Origin: JBBSOK01 sp038259825
GTDB lineage: Bacteria; Bacteroidota; Bacteroidia; Flavobacteriales; Flavobacteriaceae
DNA length: 64,000 nucleotides
Reading direction: 5' to 3'
NCBI GenBank assembly: GCA_038259825.1
Contig: JBBSOK010000001.1
Location: forward strand, 1 to 64,000
Positions 46,045-55,306 of the stretch are shown here, piece after piece. Made by a program: the position numbers and the translations under genes. How positions within the stretch are numbered: position 1 is the stretch's first letter; each line of letters opens with the position of its first letter. The notes beneath the pieces are model-generated. The model did not search any database, was not told the origin of the DNA, and saw only the letters and a list, made by a program, of their open reading frames with translations.

Positions 46045-47040
46045 TTAAAACGCAATGTTTGGAAGCTGTAATTTTACCTTTTCAATTTTTTGTTGAAGAT
46101 TTTTTTGAAATTGATTATGCGCTGCACTTTTCGGGTTAAAAGGCTTGTGCTTTAAACCATTTTGAATAGTTTCAATTTCGTTTTGAAGATTTTCAGTTTC
46201 ATTTGCAATCCAAACTTCTTTAAAATGCTGCCAAATAATTTCAATTGCAGTTTTATTTGGATGAAGCATATCTTCCGCATAAAAACGGTAATCCCGAAGT
46301 TCGTCCATCATAATTTCAAAAGAAGGAAAATAGAAAGATTGAAGATTAACGATTGAAGAGCGCTGACTGTCGATTTTTAAATATTGATTTATGGCTGAAA
46401 TTAAATGTGCCTTGCTCAAGGTATTTTCCTGAAAACCATCTTTTATATGCCGAACGGGCGAAACGGTAAGTACTAACGTTGCTTTCGAATTTATTTTTGA
46501 AATCTTATAGATTGTATTTTGAATACTTTCTGAAATTGTTTCAATAGAAAGTAATTCTTTATTGAAGTTTTTTTGAGGTACTTTATGGCAATTGGCTACA
46601 ATTTGATTTTTCTGGTCACTGAGCGAAGCCGAAGTGTCTATATTACGGTAAACCCAAGAAGTGCCATACGTAATAATTATGTGTGTTGAAGAAAATAAAG
46701 CCTCGCGCAAATTTTGCAGAGCTGAATTTAAATTGGCTAAAATTTCAGTTCTATTTAAAGCCGAAAGTTCTGAATGTGCGTCAAAACATTTCCAGATTTC
46801 GTTCTGTAGAAAAATATCGTTTTCGGTAAATAAATTATTTGTAATTGCCCTAACAACTAATTTTTCAATTGAAACAGGATTAAAAATTACCCCAAATGGA
46901 TTTTGAACATTTTGAAACTTATAAAACTCAAATTTTTCACCAATATTTTCACTAAAACAGCTACCTAATAATAAGACTTTAGAATTGTAGTCTATTTTTG
47001 GTAGCTGAGGTTTTAATGGTATTTTGGTTTGTAGTTTCAT
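46045..47040 (-). CDS. GSCFA-family protein
   Basis: A 331-residue protein with the family motif GSCFSENIG near residue 28 and PFGVIFNP; later NFQVED-like HPN motif (HPNKTA). GSCFA is an SGNH-like hydrolase group common in Bacteroidota; no substrate is known. It follows alaS by 23 nt on the same strand and is likely cotranscribed. Confidence 0.85.
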   Translation of the reverse strand: MKLQTKIPLKPQLPKIDYNSKVLLLGSCFSENIGEKFEFYKFQNVQNPFGVIFNPVSIEKLVVRAITNNLFTENDIFLQNEIWKCFDAHSELSALNRTEILANLNSALQNLREALFSSTHIIITYGTSWVYRNIDTSASLSDQKNQIVANCHKVPQKNFNKELLSIETISESIQNTIYKISKINSKATLVLTVSPVRHIKDGFQENTLSKAHLISAINQYLKIDSQRSSIVNLQSFYFPSFEIMMDELRDYRFYAEDMLHPNKTAIEIIWQHFKEVWIANETENLQNEIETIQNGLKHKPFNPKSAAHNQFQKNLQQKIEKVKLQLPNIAF

Positions 47041-47063
47041 TTTTTGCGTAAATGCACAAAGTT

Positions 47064-49676
47064 TTAGTTCAGATATTCTTTTGCTTTTTCCAAAGCCTCA
47101 TTAATACCATCAGGATTTTTACCGCCAGCTGTTGCAAAAAATGGTTGTCCGCCGCCGCCGCCTTGAATGTATTTTCCTAACTCTCTAACTATCTTGCCAG
47201 CATCAAACTTTTTATCTTCAACTAATTCTTTACTTATATAACAAGCTAACAAAGCTTTCCCTTCATTCTCGCTTCCAAATATTAAAAATAGATTTTCAAC
47301 TTCACCTCCAATTTCAAAAGCAAGATCTTTCATTCCCCCAGCATCTAAATCTATTTTTTTAGCCAAAAAGTTTATACCATTTTTTGCTTCAATTTCAGTT
47401 TTAAAATCCCCTTTTAAATTTTTTGCTTTATCCTTTAAAAGCTGTTGAATTTGCTTTAGTAAATTATTGTTTTCTTCTTGCAAACCTTCAACGGCTTTTA
47501 CGGGATCTGGATTGTTGTTTAAGGCAAGTTGAACTTCCTTAAAAGCATTACTTTTCTGAATAAAATATTCTTTTGCAGCATCGCCAGTAATTGCCTCGAT
47601 TCTTCGTATTCCAGACGCTACAGCGATTTCGCTAGTTATAATAAAATGCCAGATATTTGCCGTATTTTGAACGTGGGTACCTCCACAAAGTTCCATAGAC
47701 TTTCCAAACTTTATTGCTCTAACGCTATCGCCATATTTTTCTCCAAATAAAGCAATAGCACCTTCATCTAATGCTTGTTGATACGGAATACCGCGACGTT
47801 CTTCCAACGCTAAATCCTCTTGGATTCGTGCGTTTACAAAATCTTCAACTTCCCTTAATTGCTCGTCTGTAACTTTGCTGAAATGTGAAAAATCGAAACG
47901 TAAATTTCTGCTATGCACGCTACTTCCCTTTTGACCAACGTGCTCGCCTAGAATAGTGCGCAAACCTTGATGCAATAAATGGGTTGCGGTGTGGTTTGAA
48001 GCTGTTCTGCTTCGCTGTTTTTCATCTACAACGGCTTTAAAAGTTTCATCTAAATTGCGAGGTAAATTTTTTGCGAAGTGTATTATAAGATTATTCTCTT
48101 TTTTGGTGTCTATAATGTAAACAAGCCCACCATCAGGGCTTTTTAAATATCCTTTATCGCCAGTTTGGCCTCCACCTTCAGGATAAAATGGCGTAAGATT
48201 AAATACAAGTTGAAACAAAGTTCCATCCTTTTTACTTTCAATTTGGCGATAACGTGTTATTTTTACTTGAGTTTCCAGATAATCATAACCGACAAATTCT
48301 TCAATAGCATCATCACTTAAAATAATCCAATCTCCAGTTTCTACTTTGGTTGCCGAGCGGGAACGGTCTTTTTGTTTTTGAAGCTCTTTATCAAATTCTT
48401 TTTCATTTAAAGAATATCCTTTTTCGCTTAAAATTAATGAGGTTAAATCTATTGGAAAACCAAATGTATCATACAATTCAAAAGCCTTTTTTCCTGAAAT
48501 TTCTTTGGAATTGGCTTCGTTAATAACATTATCCAATAATACCAAACCTTGGTCCAACGTTCGTAAAAAAGATAGTTCTTCTTCTCTAATAACATTTGTG
48601 ATCAGATTTTTTTCTGAAACAAGTTCGGGGAATGCTTCGCCCATTTGTTTGCTAAGCGTTTCAACCAATTTATAAATAAAGGGTTCTTTCGTATTTAAAA
48701 ATGTGAAACCGTATCGGATTGCTCTTCGTAAAATTCGTCTAATTACATAACCAGCACCTGTATTACTTGGCAATTGTCCATCTGCTATTGAAAAGGAAAC
48801 CGCACGAATGTGGTCTGAAATTACCCGGATTGCAATATCAACTTCTTCATTCTCGCCGTATTTACTATTTGTAACTGCCTCAATTTCTCTGATAATTGGC
48901 ACAAAAACATCGGTATCATAATTACTTTGAGTGTCTTGCAAAACCATACAAAGTCTTTCAAAACCCATTCCGGTATCTACGTGGCTTGCAGGTAATTTTT
49001 CTAAAGATTTGTCTGCTTTTCGGTTAAATTGCATGAAAACCAGGTTCCAAATTTCAACCACTTGTGGGTGGTCGTTGTTTACCAAATCTGCACCAGGGAT
49101 TTTTGCTTTTTCTTCTTCCGAACGAATATCTACATGAATTTCACTACAAGGTCCACAAGGCCCTTGGTCGCCCATTTCCCAAAAGTTGTCTTTTTTATTT
49201 CCGTTTAAAATTCGGCTTTCGGGTACAAATTGTTTCCACAAATCATATGCTTCGGTATCTCTTTCGAGATTTTCAGAGGTGTCTCCTTCAAAAACTGTAA
49301 CATATAAAATATCTTTATCAATTCCATAAACTTCGGTTAAAAGCTCCCAAGCCCATTCAATAGCTTCCTTTTTAAAATAGTCTCCAAAACTCCAATTGCC
49401 CAACATTTCGAACATTGTGTGGTGATAGGTATCTTTTCCAACCTCTTCAAGATCGTTGTGTTTACCACTTACACGTAGGCATTTTTGAGTATCTGCAATA
49501 CGCGGATTTTTAGGTGTATTGTTGCCAAGAAAATACTCTTTAAACGGAGCCATCCCGCTATTGGTGAACATTAACGTAGGATCGTTTTTTAAAACCATTG
49601 GTGCAGAAGCAACAATTTCGTGCTGTTTACTGTGGAAAAATTCTAAAAATTTTGAACGTATTTCGCGAGACTTCAT
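47064..49676 (-). CDS. alaS: Alanyl-tRNA synthetase
   Basis: An 870-residue class II synthetase that charges tRNA-Ala. The start has SKFLEFFHSKQHEIV and FEMLGNWSFGDYF (motif region); the editing domain has HTATHLLHQGL and CGGTH; the C-Ala domain ends with GGGGGQPFFATAGG. Length and motifs are normal. Confidence 0.97.
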   Translation of the reverse strand: MKSREIRSKFLEFFHSKQHEIVASAPMVLKNDPTLMFTNSGMAPFKEYFLGNNTPKNPRIADTQKCLRVSGKHNDLEEVGKDTYHHTMFEMLGNWSFGDYFKKEAIEWAWELLTEVYGIDKDILYVTVFEGDTSENLERDTEAYDLWKQFVPESRILNGNKKDNFWEMGDQGPCGPCSEIHVDIRSEEEKAKIPGADLVNNDHPQVVEIWNLVFMQFNRKADKSLEKLPASHVDTGMGFERLCMVLQDTQSNYDTDVFVPIIREIEAVTNSKYGENEEVDIAIRVISDHIRAVSFSIADGQLPSNTGAGYVIRRILRRAIRYGFTFLNTKEPFIYKLVETLSKQMGEAFPELVSEKNLITNVIREEELSFLRTLDQGLVLLDNVINEANSKEISGKKAFELYDTFGFPIDLTSLILSEKGYSLNEKEFDKELQKQKDRSRSATKVETGDWIILSDDAIEEFVGYDYLETQVKITRYRQIESKKDGTLFQLVFNLTPFYPEGGGQTGDKGYLKSPDGGLVYIIDTKKENNLIIHFAKNLPRNLDETFKAVVDEKQRSRTASNHTATHLLHQGLRTILGEHVGQKGSSVHSRNLRFDFSHFSKVTDEQLREVEDFVNARIQEDLALEERRGIPYQQALDEGAIALFGEKYGDSVRAIKFGKSMELCGGTHVQNTANIWHFIITSEIAVASGIRRIEAITGDAAKEYFIQKSNAFKEVQLALNNNPDPVKAVEGLQEENNNLLKQIQQLLKDKAKNLKGDFKTEIEAKNGINFLAKKIDLDAGGMKDLAFEIGGEVENLFLIFGSENEGKALLACYISKELVEDKKFDAGKIVRELGKYIQGGGGGQPFFATAGGKNPDGINEALEKAKEYLN

Positions 49677-49729
49677 TTATCTAAATTTATGCTAAAGTTT
49701 GTAGTTATGGCGTGTGTAAAAACAATTTC

Positions 49730-49774
49730 TATATTTGTAATCCGTTATCTTTGGCTATTGCCAAATTATAACGG
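49730..49774 (+). promoter_or_regulatory. -7 box and long 5'-leader hairpin before the M23 gene
   Basis: A -7 box TATATTTG (49730-49737) is followed at once by a hairpin: CCGTTAT (49742-49748), TTTGGC (49750-49755), TATT loop, GCCAAA (49760-49765), ATAACGG (49768-49774). It would form at the start of the mRNA, 25 nt before the ATG. Confidence 0.5.
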
Positions 49775-49798
49775 GCAAAAATAGCAATTTTTTAACGT

Positions 49799-50776
49799 AT
49801 GAGTAAGGTTAAATATTACTATGATAGCGATACGCTGTCTTATCAAAAAATAGAAAAGAAGAAAGGGCGAAAATTAGGGATATTTTTCCTTAGTCTCGTA
49901 GGGATGATTTTGAGCGGATTTTTACTTTTATTGGTTTATATAAATCTACCTTTTGTTGAAACTCCTAAAGAAAAAGCACTGCGCCGAGAGTTGGATAATA
50001 CCAAACTTCAATTTAGGTTGATAAACAAAAAGATAGACGAGGCGCAAGCCGTTCTTTCTGAAATTGAAGAACGCGACAACAATCTTTACCGAGTTTATTT
50101 TGAAGCTAATCCAATACCCGAAGAACAGCGTAAAGCTGGTTTTGGTGGTGTAAATAGATATAAAACTTTAGAAGGTTTTGATAATAGTGAGCTGATTATT
50201 GCAAGCAGCCAAAGAGTGGATATTCTTACTAAACAAATAGTTGTACAGAGTAAAAGTTTGGATGAAATTGCCAAGTTGGCATCGGATAAAGAGAAACTTT
50301 TAGAAGCTATACCGGCAATACAACCCGTAAAAAATGCGGATTTGACACGGATTGCGTCAGGTTACGGTTATAGAACAGATCCATTTACAAAAGCAACAAA
50401 ATTCCATTATGGGATGGATTTTACAGCGCCACGTGGAACACCCATATACGCCTCTGGAAATGGGAGAGTTGCTAGGGCAGATGCAACGGCCACAGGTTAT
50501 GGAAACCACGTAGTTATAGACCACGGCTACGGTTATCAAAGTTTATATGCACATTTGTATAAATACAATGTAAAGCCCGGGCAAAAGGTAAATAGAGGAG
50601 ATGTTATTGGTTTTGTTGGTAGTACGGGAAGGTCTGAAGCGCCCCATTTGCACTATGAAATCTTTAAAGACGGAGACCGTATTAACCCGATAAATTTTTA
50701 CTATGGAAACTTAACACCAGAGGAATTTGCAGAAATTTTAAGAAAATCTCAACAGGAAAACCAAAGTTTGGATTAA
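49799..50776 (+). CDS. M23-family peptidase, membrane-anchored
   Basis: A 325-residue protein with an N-terminal membrane helix (about residues 28-50), a coiled-coil stretch and a C-terminal LytM/M23 domain with HYGMDF (first zinc His and Asp) and HLHYE (second and third ligands). Likely a peptidoglycan endopeptidase or divisome-type regulator acting in the periplasm. It is head-to-head with alaS. Confidence 0.85.
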   Translation: MSKVKYYYDSDTLSYQKIEKKKGRKLGIFFLSLVGMILSGFLLLLVYINLPFVETPKEKALRRELDNTKLQFRLINKKIDEAQAVLSEIEERDNNLYRVYFEANPIPEEQRKAGFGGVNRYKTLEGFDNSELIIASSQRVDILTKQIVVQSKSLDEIAKLASDKEKLLEAIPAIQPVKNADLTRIASGYGYRTDPFTKATKFHYGMDFTAPRGTPIYASGNGRVARADATATGYGNHVVIDHGYGYQSLYAHLYKYNVKPGQKVNRGDVIGFVGSTGRSEAPHLHYEIFKDGDRINPINFYYGNLTPEEFAEILRKSQQENQSLD

Positions 50777-50901
50777 GGAGAAGTGAGATTTTAGATTTGA
50801 GACGAAATTTTTTTATTTCGTGTAACAAATTGTGGTATTATTGAACATATATCTGAATGCAAAATTGAAAAATCTTAATTCCGAGTTTATAATTAAAACA
50901 A

Positions 50902-51231
50902 ATGCACATCAACCTTCCAGAAAAAAGATATTATGGTATTGGCGAAGTCGCTGAGGCTTTTAGCGTGAATACTTCGTTAATTCGCTTTTGGGAAAAAGAG
51001 TTTGATGTATTGCAGCCAAAAAAAAACGCAAAAGGAAACCGAAAATTTACACCTGCCGACATCAAGAATCTTGAGCTTATTTACCATTTGGTAAAAGAGC
51101 GGGGCTTTACATTGGAAGGTGCAAAAACGCATTTAAAAGAGAACAAACAAAAAACGCTGAATACATTTGAAATTATTCGAAAATTAGAAGGTGTTAAAAC
51201 AGAATTAATCAAAATTAAAAATCAACTTTAA
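50902..51231 (+). CDS. MerR-family transcription regulator
   Basis: A 109-residue protein with a MerR-type winged HTH (RYYGIGEVAEAFSVNTSLIRFWEKEFD) followed by a short coiled coil. It starts 13 nt before lemA, so the genes may be cotranscribed. Confidence 0.85.
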   Translation: MHINLPEKRYYGIGEVAEAFSVNTSLIRFWEKEFDVLQPKKNAKGNRKFTPADIKNLELIYHLVKERGFTLEGAKTHLKENKQKTLNTFEIIRKLEGVKTELIKIKNQL

Positions 51232-51243
51232 ACAAATTATATT

Positions 51244-51867
51244 ATGAAAAAAGGACTAGGGTGCGTAATTGCAATAGTTGTTGTAATTGCCATTGTTGCA
51301 ATAGCTGCATTTACAATGGGACCAAAATTTTACAATACTGGTATTACACTTCAGGAAAATGCTGTAGCGCAATGGGGTAATGTTGAAAGTTCATACCAAC
51401 GTAGGTCAGATTTAATACCAAATATTGTTAATACCGCAAAAGGCTATGCAGAGTTTGAGCAAACCACATTAACCCAAGTAATTGAAGCAAGAAGTAAAGC
51501 TACAGGAGTAACCATTGATCCAAGCAATGTAACTGCGGAACAAATGGCTCAGTTTCAACAAGCACAAAGTAACGTTTCTGGTGCTTTATCGAGATTATTA
51601 GTTACTGTGGAGAGATATCCAGACCTAAAAGCTAATGAGAACTTTAAAGAACTAATCAACGAGCTTGAACGTACCGAAAACCGCATAAATGTTGAAAGAA
51701 ATAGGTACAATGAATCTATTAATCCATTTAATCAGCACATTAAAAAGTTCCCTAATAATTTGATCAATAATTTTGTGGGCAAATTTGAGCCTATGGAATA
51801 TTATAAAGCAGATGAAGGAAGTGAAGATGCTCCAGAAGTTGATTTTGATTTTGGAAATGATAAATAA
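51244..51867 (+). CDS. lemA: LemA-family membrane protein
   Basis: A 207-residue LemA protein with an N-terminal membrane helix and the helical LemA core (QLGNVESSYQRRSDLIPN is the family pattern seen as WGNVESSYQRRSDLIPNIV). It precedes two TPM-domain genes, the usual lemA arrangement in Bacteroidota. Confidence 0.9.
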   Translation: MKKGLGCVIAIVVVIAIVAIAAFTMGPKFYNTGITLQENAVAQWGNVESSYQRRSDLIPNIVNTAKGYAEFEQTTLTQVIEARSKATGVTIDPSNVTAEQMAQFQQAQSNVSGALSRLLVTVERYPDLKANENFKELINELERTENRINVERNRYNESINPFNQHIKKFPNNLINNFVGKFEPMEYYKADEGSEDAPEVDFDFGNDK

Positions 51868-51873
51868 AGAAAT

Positions 51874-52341
51874 ATGTCTAAAGTAGAAAAATTTCTAAAT
51901 TCTGAAGAAGAAAAAGAAATTATTGAAGCAATCCGAATAGCTGAAAAAAATACTTCAGGTGAAATTCGGATACATTTGGAAGAGAAATCTGTTTCAATAG
52001 ATGAAAATGAAGAAGAAGTTGAAGTAGATTCCTTTGATCGTGCCGAAGAAGTTTTTGAAATGCTCCACATGGCAAATACAAAACACGCAAATGGTGTCCT
52101 CATTTATATTGCGGTTAAGGATAGAACGCTCGTAATTATGGGTGATAAAGGCATAAATGATGTGGTGCCTACGGATTTTTGGGAGAGTACAAAAGATACC
52201 ATAATCTCGCATTTTAAAAATGGCGATATGAGAAAAGGCCTCGTTGAAGGAATTTTAAATGCTGGACAACAACTTAAAAAACATTTCCCATACCAAAAAG
52301 ATGATAAAAATGAACTGCCTGATACAATTTCAGTTGGATAA
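51874..52341 (+). CDS. TPM-domain protein, cytoplasmic or periplasmic
   Basis: A 155-residue protein with the TPM (TLP18.3/Psb32/MOLO-1) fold: EIIEAIRIAEKNTSGEIRIHLE, VLIYIAVKDRTLVIMGDKGIND. No signal peptide. It follows lemA by 6 nt. Confidence 0.85.
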   Translation: MSKVEKFLNSEEEKEIIEAIRIAEKNTSGEIRIHLEEKSVSIDENEEEVEVDSFDRAEEVFEMLHMANTKHANGVLIYIAVKDRTLVIMGDKGINDVVPTDFWESTKDTIISHFKNGDMRKGLVEGILNAGQQLKKHFPYQKDDKNELPDTISVG

Positions 52342-52489
52342 ACTTTTTACTTTCGTCATTAATTTCAGTTGAACAATTTCTCAAGCAATGAAAAATCGAG
52401 CAATTTAACTTTCTGATATTTTAAACCTTTAAATTAACGTACTCATCAACTTTTCAAAAAAATATAAATTTCTTTTTGTCATTTTCGTA

Positions 52490-53239
52490 ATGACGTTATT
52501 CAGCGGAAATAGTTTCGCGCAATACGATATTCCCGAAAAGCCCGAATTGCAAACGTCTGTTTATGATTATGCAAATTTGCTTGACGATGGCCAAAAAAAT
52601 GCACTCACCGATAAATTAATTAGGTATGCAGATTCTACTTCAACACAAATAGTTTGCATAATAATTCCTTCAACCAAAGGGGAAGATATAAGTTTTTTAG
52701 GTGCGAAATGGGGACAGAAATGGGGGATTGGCCAAGCAAATGAAGACAATGGGATCGTAATTACACTTGCAACAGAGGACAGAAAAGTTGATATAAATAC
52801 AGGTTATGGAATAGAATATCGAATAACCGATATGATGGCTGAGAGAATTATAAACGGAGTCATGATTCCTGAATTTAAAACAGGAAACTATTACGGCGGA
52901 CTAGATAAGGGTAGTGATGCAATCTTTGCAGCTTTAAATGGTGAGTTTAAAGAAGAGAGAACTTTTAAGAAAAAAGAGAGTTTACTTTCAAAATATGGTG
53001 CTCTCATTTTTATAGTATTTGTCTTTTTCATGATTATTATAAGTAGAAAAGGCGGTCGTGGGGGTAAAGGCGGCGGCGGCGGAAGTTTGTTAGACATTAT
53101 TATACTTAGCAGTCTTGGCAGGACAGGCGGCTTTGGCGGCGGAAGCTCAGGAAGCGGTGGTTTCGGTGGCGGTGGCGGCTTCGGAGGTGGTTTTGGCGGC
53201 GGCGGTTTTGGCGGCGGTGGTGCTTCTGGTGGTTGGTAA
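52490..53239 (+). CDS. TPM-domain protein with a Gly-rich C terminus
   Basis: A 249-residue protein: TPM domain (residues ~20-160, VYDYANLLDDGQKNALTDKL), a membrane helix near residue 170, and a Gly-rich tail (FGGGGG type). The upstream frame stays open to 52433 and encodes KKYKFLFVIFVMTLFSGNSFAQ, a full signal peptide with no ATG before it. From the ATG at 52490 the signal is cut short, so the true start is probably an ATT or ATC upstream. Confidence 0.8.
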   Translation: MTLFSGNSFAQYDIPEKPELQTSVYDYANLLDDGQKNALTDKLIRYADSTSTQIVCIIIPSTKGEDISFLGAKWGQKWGIGQANEDNGIVITLATEDRKVDINTGYGIEYRITDMMAERIINGVMIPEFKTGNYYGGLDKGSDAIFAALNGEFKEERTFKKKESLLSKYGALIFIVFVFFMIIISRKGGRGGKGGGGGSLLDIIILSSLGRTGGFGGGSSGSGGFGGGGGFGGGFGGGGFGGGGASGGW

Positions 53240-53310
53240 TGTTGTTCGCAGGTCACCGAGCGGAGCCAAATTGCAGTTTACCTTAATATGATAAATAATT
53301 CAAAAAATAA

Positions 53311-53350
53311 AAAGTCCCCAAAAAGGTTTTAAAACTTTTTTGGGGACTTT
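53311..53350. terminator. Bidirectional terminator between TPM and der genes
   Basis: AAAGTCCCCAAAAA (53311-53324) pairs with TTTTTTGGGGACTTT (53336-53350). It serves both convergent genes. Confidence 0.85.
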
Positions 53351-53373
53351 AGTTTGTATTATTAATTCAGAAT

Positions 53374-54675
53374 TTACTTTTTCCTAAAATAAACAGTAAC
53401 CGGAACACCGTGAAAATCGAACTTTTCACGCATTTTGTTTTCAATAAAACGTTTGTATGGGTCTTTTACGTATTGAGGCAAGTTGCAGAAAAATGCAAAA
53501 GCTGGATATGGCGTTGGCAATTGCGTACAGAATTTTACCTTCACGTATTTAGCTTTATGCGCTGGCGGTGGATACGCTTGTATTATTGGAAGCATAACAT
53601 CGTTAAGCTCGCTTGTTTTTACCTTTTTGGTTTTGTTGTGGAAAACTTCAACTGCAGTTTCAATCGCTTTAAAAATTCGCTGTTTGTTTAATACCGAAAT
53701 AAAGATAATAGGCACATCGGTAAATGGCGAAATCTGCTCGCGGATATGTTTTTCAAATTCTTTTGTTGAATGGGTGTCTTTTTCAACTAAATCCCACTTA
53801 TTGGCGAGGATTACAATTCCTTTATTGTTACGCTGTGCAAGCCAAAAAATATTTTCAACCTGTCCATCAAATCCACGGGTTGCGTCAAAAATTAATATGA
53901 TAACATCACAATGCTCAATGGCGCGAACGCTTCTCATTACGCTGTAAAACTCAAGATCTTCTTTTACCTTACTTTTTTTACGGATTCCAGCAGTGTCAAC
54001 AAGATTAAATTCAAACCCAAAACGGTCATATTTTGTATCGATACTATCACGAGTTGTACCGGCAATATCCGTAACTATATATCTGTCTTTACCAATTAAT
54101 GCATTTATAAAAGAAGACTTTCCAGCATTTGGACGCCCAACAACTGCAAAACGCGGTAGGGCACTATCATCTGGCTCTTCTCTATCAGGCAAAGCTTTTA
54201 CAAGATCATCCAAAAGATCGCCCGTTCCGCTGCCGCTAATACTAGAAATGTTATAATACTGTTCAAAGCCAAGGTTATAAAATTCCATGGCATCGTTTAC
54301 GCGGGACGCAGTATCAACTTTATTTACAGCCAGAAAAATTGGTTTTTTACTTTTACGCAAAAGTTTTGCAACTTCTTGATCCATACCTGTAATTCCGCTT
54401 TCAACATCTACCATAAATATAACAACATCAGCTTCTTCAATAGCTAATTCTACTTGCTTGTCAATTTCAGCTTCAAAAACATCATCGCTTCCTTTTACAT
54501 ATCCGCCTGTGTCAATTAGCGAAAAATCACGACCGTTCCAGTCACTTTTTCCATAATGACGATCACGCGTTACGCCACTAGTGGCGTCTACAATTGCTTC
54601 TCTACGCTGGATTAATCTATTAAAAAATGTAGATTTTCCAACATTTGGTCGTCCTACAACAGCTACTATACTCAT
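53374..54675 (-). CDS. der: GTPase Der (EngA)
   Basis: A 433-residue 50S-assembly GTPase with two G domains: GRPNVGKST and DTGG in the first, GRPNAGKSS and DTAGI in the second, and NKWD. A C-terminal KH-like domain closes it. Normal length. Confidence 0.96.
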   Translation of the reverse strand: MSIVAVVGRPNVGKSTFFNRLIQRREAIVDATSGVTRDRHYGKSDWNGRDFSLIDTGGYVKGSDDVFEAEIDKQVELAIEEADVVIFMVDVESGITGMDQEVAKLLRKSKKPIFLAVNKVDTASRVNDAMEFYNLGFEQYYNISSISGSGTGDLLDDLVKALPDREEPDDSALPRFAVVGRPNAGKSSFINALIGKDRYIVTDIAGTTRDSIDTKYDRFGFEFNLVDTAGIRKKSKVKEDLEFYSVMRSVRAIEHCDVIILIFDATRGFDGQVENIFWLAQRNNKGIVILANKWDLVEKDTHSTKEFEKHIREQISPFTDVPIIFISVLNKQRIFKAIETAVEVFHNKTKKVKTSELNDVMLPIIQAYPPPAHKAKYVKVKFCTQLPTPYPAFAFFCNLPQYVKDPYKRFIENKMREKFDFHGVPVTVYFRKK

Positions 54676-55042
54676 TTATTTATATTTAAGGGTGCAAAAG
54701 TAATGCTAACTTGTTAGAAATGCAGTTTTAGTGAAGAAATACTTTGGTTATAGTTTCTAGTTACTTTCATTGACTAGTAATAGCATTGAGTAATAGTGTG
54801 TTCCATTTCTATAATTTATCTGGACGCTTGTAAAATTTATGTTCGGTTAATTTAGAAATATCCATTCATTTTTAATATGAAATTTGAGTTTGACTTCGAG
54901 TTATTATACGGCAGTTGCCCTATTTTTTTCGGTGGTAATTAATTACACCTTTACAAATCAATTTTAAAACGGGTAGTACGTTTTAATTGGAAAATTTTGA
55001 ATTTAGTATTAGTTACTTTGAAGTTGATTTATTCTTTTTTAA
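54676..55042. other. 367-bp intergenic region between der and the histidine-kinase operon
   Basis: No gene is seen. It holds motif copy 5 (54906-54924) and a -7-like box CACCTTTA (54946-54953) leading to the gene at 55043. Confidence 0.6.
54906..54924 (+). promoter_or_regulatory. Copy 5 of the 19-bp operator motif, before the kinase operon
   Basis: ATACGGCAGTTGCCCTATT; the box CACCTTTA (54946-54953) follows after 21 nt. The first gene of the operon starts about 90 nt further on. Confidence 0.75.
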
Positions 55043-55288
55043 ATGAGTGTTTCTATTTACATATTTTTATTTTTAATAATTTCAATCAGCCTTTTACTGC
55101 TATATTTCAAGGTGCAGAAAGCTAAAATATCCGCGGATCATTTTAATAAAATAGATGGTATAGAATTGGAAATTGAAAGGAATAAACATCAAATTAAAGT
55201 TCGTGGTATAGGACTTAATAAATATAATTTTTTAAAATATAATTTGGATGAAGCTTTAATTGTGCAGCCTGAAATTTTAGTACATTAG
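55043..55288 (+). CDS. Small membrane-anchored hypothetical protein
   Basis: An 81-residue protein: one N-terminal membrane helix (residues 4-22), then a polar part rich in charged residues. I do not recognise it. It lies 18 nt before the kinase gene and downstream of motif copy 5, so it is probably cotranscribed. Confidence 0.55.
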   Translation: MSVSIYIFLFLIISISLLLLYFKVQKAKISADHFNKIDGIELEIERNKHQIKVRGIGLNKYNFLKYNLDEALIVQPEILVH

Positions 55289-55306
55289 TTCTTCAAAATT
55301 AGTACT

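Noticed and set aside
53041..53239. Repeat-rich sequence that might be a CRISPR or simple-repeat array
   Set aside because: It is the Gly-codon-rich tail of the TPM protein; there are no regular spacers.
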